Part shown: positions 28,790-29,721 of the stretch, piece after piece
How positions within the stretch are numbered: position 1 is the stretch's first letter
How the letters are laid out: the number at the start of each line of letters is the position of its first letter
Program-made: the position numbers and the translations under genes
DNA from: Bremia lactucae
Taxonomy: Eukaryota; Oomycota; Peronosporomycetes; Peronosporales; Peronosporaceae
Assembly: GCF_004359215.1 (NCBI RefSeq)
Contig: NW_027152080.1
Span: forward strand, 1-29,721
Reading direction: 5' to 3'
DNA: 29,721 nucleotides
Notes under the pieces: generated by a model
Told to the model about the DNA's origin: nothing
The model's database searches: none
The model's input: only the letters and a program-made list of their open reading frames with translations

Positions 28790-29721
28790 AAGTATTGAAG
28801 GTTATCGATCCCTTGACGCATCTCGTAAGAGATGAGAGTCCTCCAATGGGGATCTTTGAGGAATATGCTTCCTTAGGGCATTTACCTGCACCCTTAAAAC
28901 AGCATGGACATGAGTCTCCCCACGAGAGGCAAGAATCCGTGCCTCTCTAAACATAGGGTGCAACTTATAGGGTGCACCGAGTACGGTCCGTTCTGGAACC
29001 GTTCACGGAAAGCATTTAGCTTGTCAAGCCAGACCTCACAGCCTATGTTATGTACATTCTATACAAAGGCTGTCCAAGCTCGGAACAAAGGTTTGACATC
29101 CTTTGTTCGTTTGCAAGTGTACCACCGATGCCGGTAAAAGGCATTGATGAAGAATTCTGTTTCAACCTCACCAGGCTTGTGAAGCCATGATGAGTCGAAT
29201 ATCGGAATATGATAATCGCCAAGATGGGCTATCGCATCAAGCTTTGCTTGATACCTTCAAACGAACGCTGACAATCAGCATTCCATAACCATTTCGTCTT
29301 TTTTCAAGAGACGAGAGAGATGAACTGTCATCTCGGCATAATTGCGAGAGTACTTGTGCAAGTACGCCGCTAAATCAAGGAACTTTCTAAGTCCCTTGAC
29401 ATCGACTGGAACTGGCCAGTCGGTGATTGCCTTGATCTTTTCGGGATTAGGGCGCGCGCCGTGTTTACCGACGATGCACCCAAGAAGTGGTATTTCGCTT
29501 TTGATCGTTGGTCACACCAGACCAACGAATGAGGTTTCTCTTAGAAAGTAACCAAGGCCTCATTTCAGGAGCGAACCGCAACGTATTGCGGTCCGTCTCC
29601 TGCTGGCGCATGTTAACGTTAACGTCAACTTGGCCCTGGGGGCGATCTCTAGATTCATCCTTTTTTCTGGTGATACAAACTAGCACCACCAGCAGCACTC
29701 TTACCTTCGCGACCACGCTAT
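28790..29721 (-). pseudogene. Minus-strand gag-like block of copy C, with RT patch
   Basis: On the minus strand, 29465-29716 is open with LLVVLVCITRKKDESRDR, RFAPEMRPWLLSKRNLIRWS. At about 29500 it changes to RT sequence, and at about 29212 returns to gag-like sequence (DSSWLHKPGEVETEFFINAF, HRWYTCKRTKDVKPL, DKLNAFRERFQN). The end CPCCFKGAGK corresponds to the Cys-rich end of copy B with the His lost. Confidence 0.6.
29212..29500 (-). pseudogene. RT fragment inserted in the gag-like block of copy C
   Basis: About 290 bases match 7145-7440 (the inverted RT of copy B) in the same strand, covering GCIVGKHG to the early RNase H. Both edges are flanked by sequence that is contiguous in copy B (near 9710-9720), so it is an insertion or replacement. 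Confidence 0.8.

Larger units (their letters stand above)
23905..29721 (+). mobile_element. Ty3/gypsy chromodomain element, copy C (5'-truncated, patched)
   Basis: The order is protease-RT spacer, RT, RNase H, integrase, integrase C-terminal module, chromodomain, then the minus-strand gag-like block that runs off the window. The left end is truncated (no gag, no LTR). An rDNA patch sits inside integrase and an RT piece inside the gag-like block. Its right LTR, if present, lies past 29721. Confidence 0.85.

Overview
The window looks like nuclear DNA of an oomycete, most likely a Peronosporales species (Phytophthora or a downy mildew). Three things point there. A ribosomal insert at 27108-27307 has the SSU 3' end followed by the usual oomycete ITS1 opening (CCACACCTAAAAAACTT). 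The Ty3/gypsy, pogo-like and MULE coding remnants are of types I know from Phytophthora-like genomes. The two host genes are compact, with at most short introns. I could not run any search, so all names rest on reading motifs. 

Layout. 1-4722: gypsy copy A, cut by the window edge, with broken protease, RT, integrase and chromodomain on the plus strand, then a block with gag-like coding on the minus strand, then an LTR. 4723-10969: composite copy B, with a possible second LTR/leader and a large hairpin, a plus-strand gag, a piece of integrase, an inverted but open RT-RNase H block, the integrase C-terminus, a chromodomain, the same minus-strand gag-like block, and an LTR. 11560-14155: a decayed MULE with inverted ends and internal palindromes. 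14973-about 16704: a pogo-like element interrupted by a solo LTR (16705-17154) with a perfect 5-bp target duplication. 18682-20595 and 21495-23275: the two intact genes, a secreted single-pass membrane protein with low-complexity arms and a two-FHA PP2C phosphatase with one C-terminal intron. 23905-29721: gypsy copy C, which carries the rDNA patch inside integrase and an RT patch inside its minus-strand gag-like block. 

The most interesting signals are: (1) three diverged gypsy copies all place a minus-strand gag-like coding block directly after the chromodomain and, where visible, before the LTR, which suggests a convergent (ambisense) element architecture rather than chance; (2) short perfect hairpins are packed every few tens of bases along these elements, with arms shared between copies; (3) repeated patch events have inserted rDNA, inverted RT or sense RT into coding sequence. 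The transposons are inactive as read here. The host genes appear to be an island between repeats.
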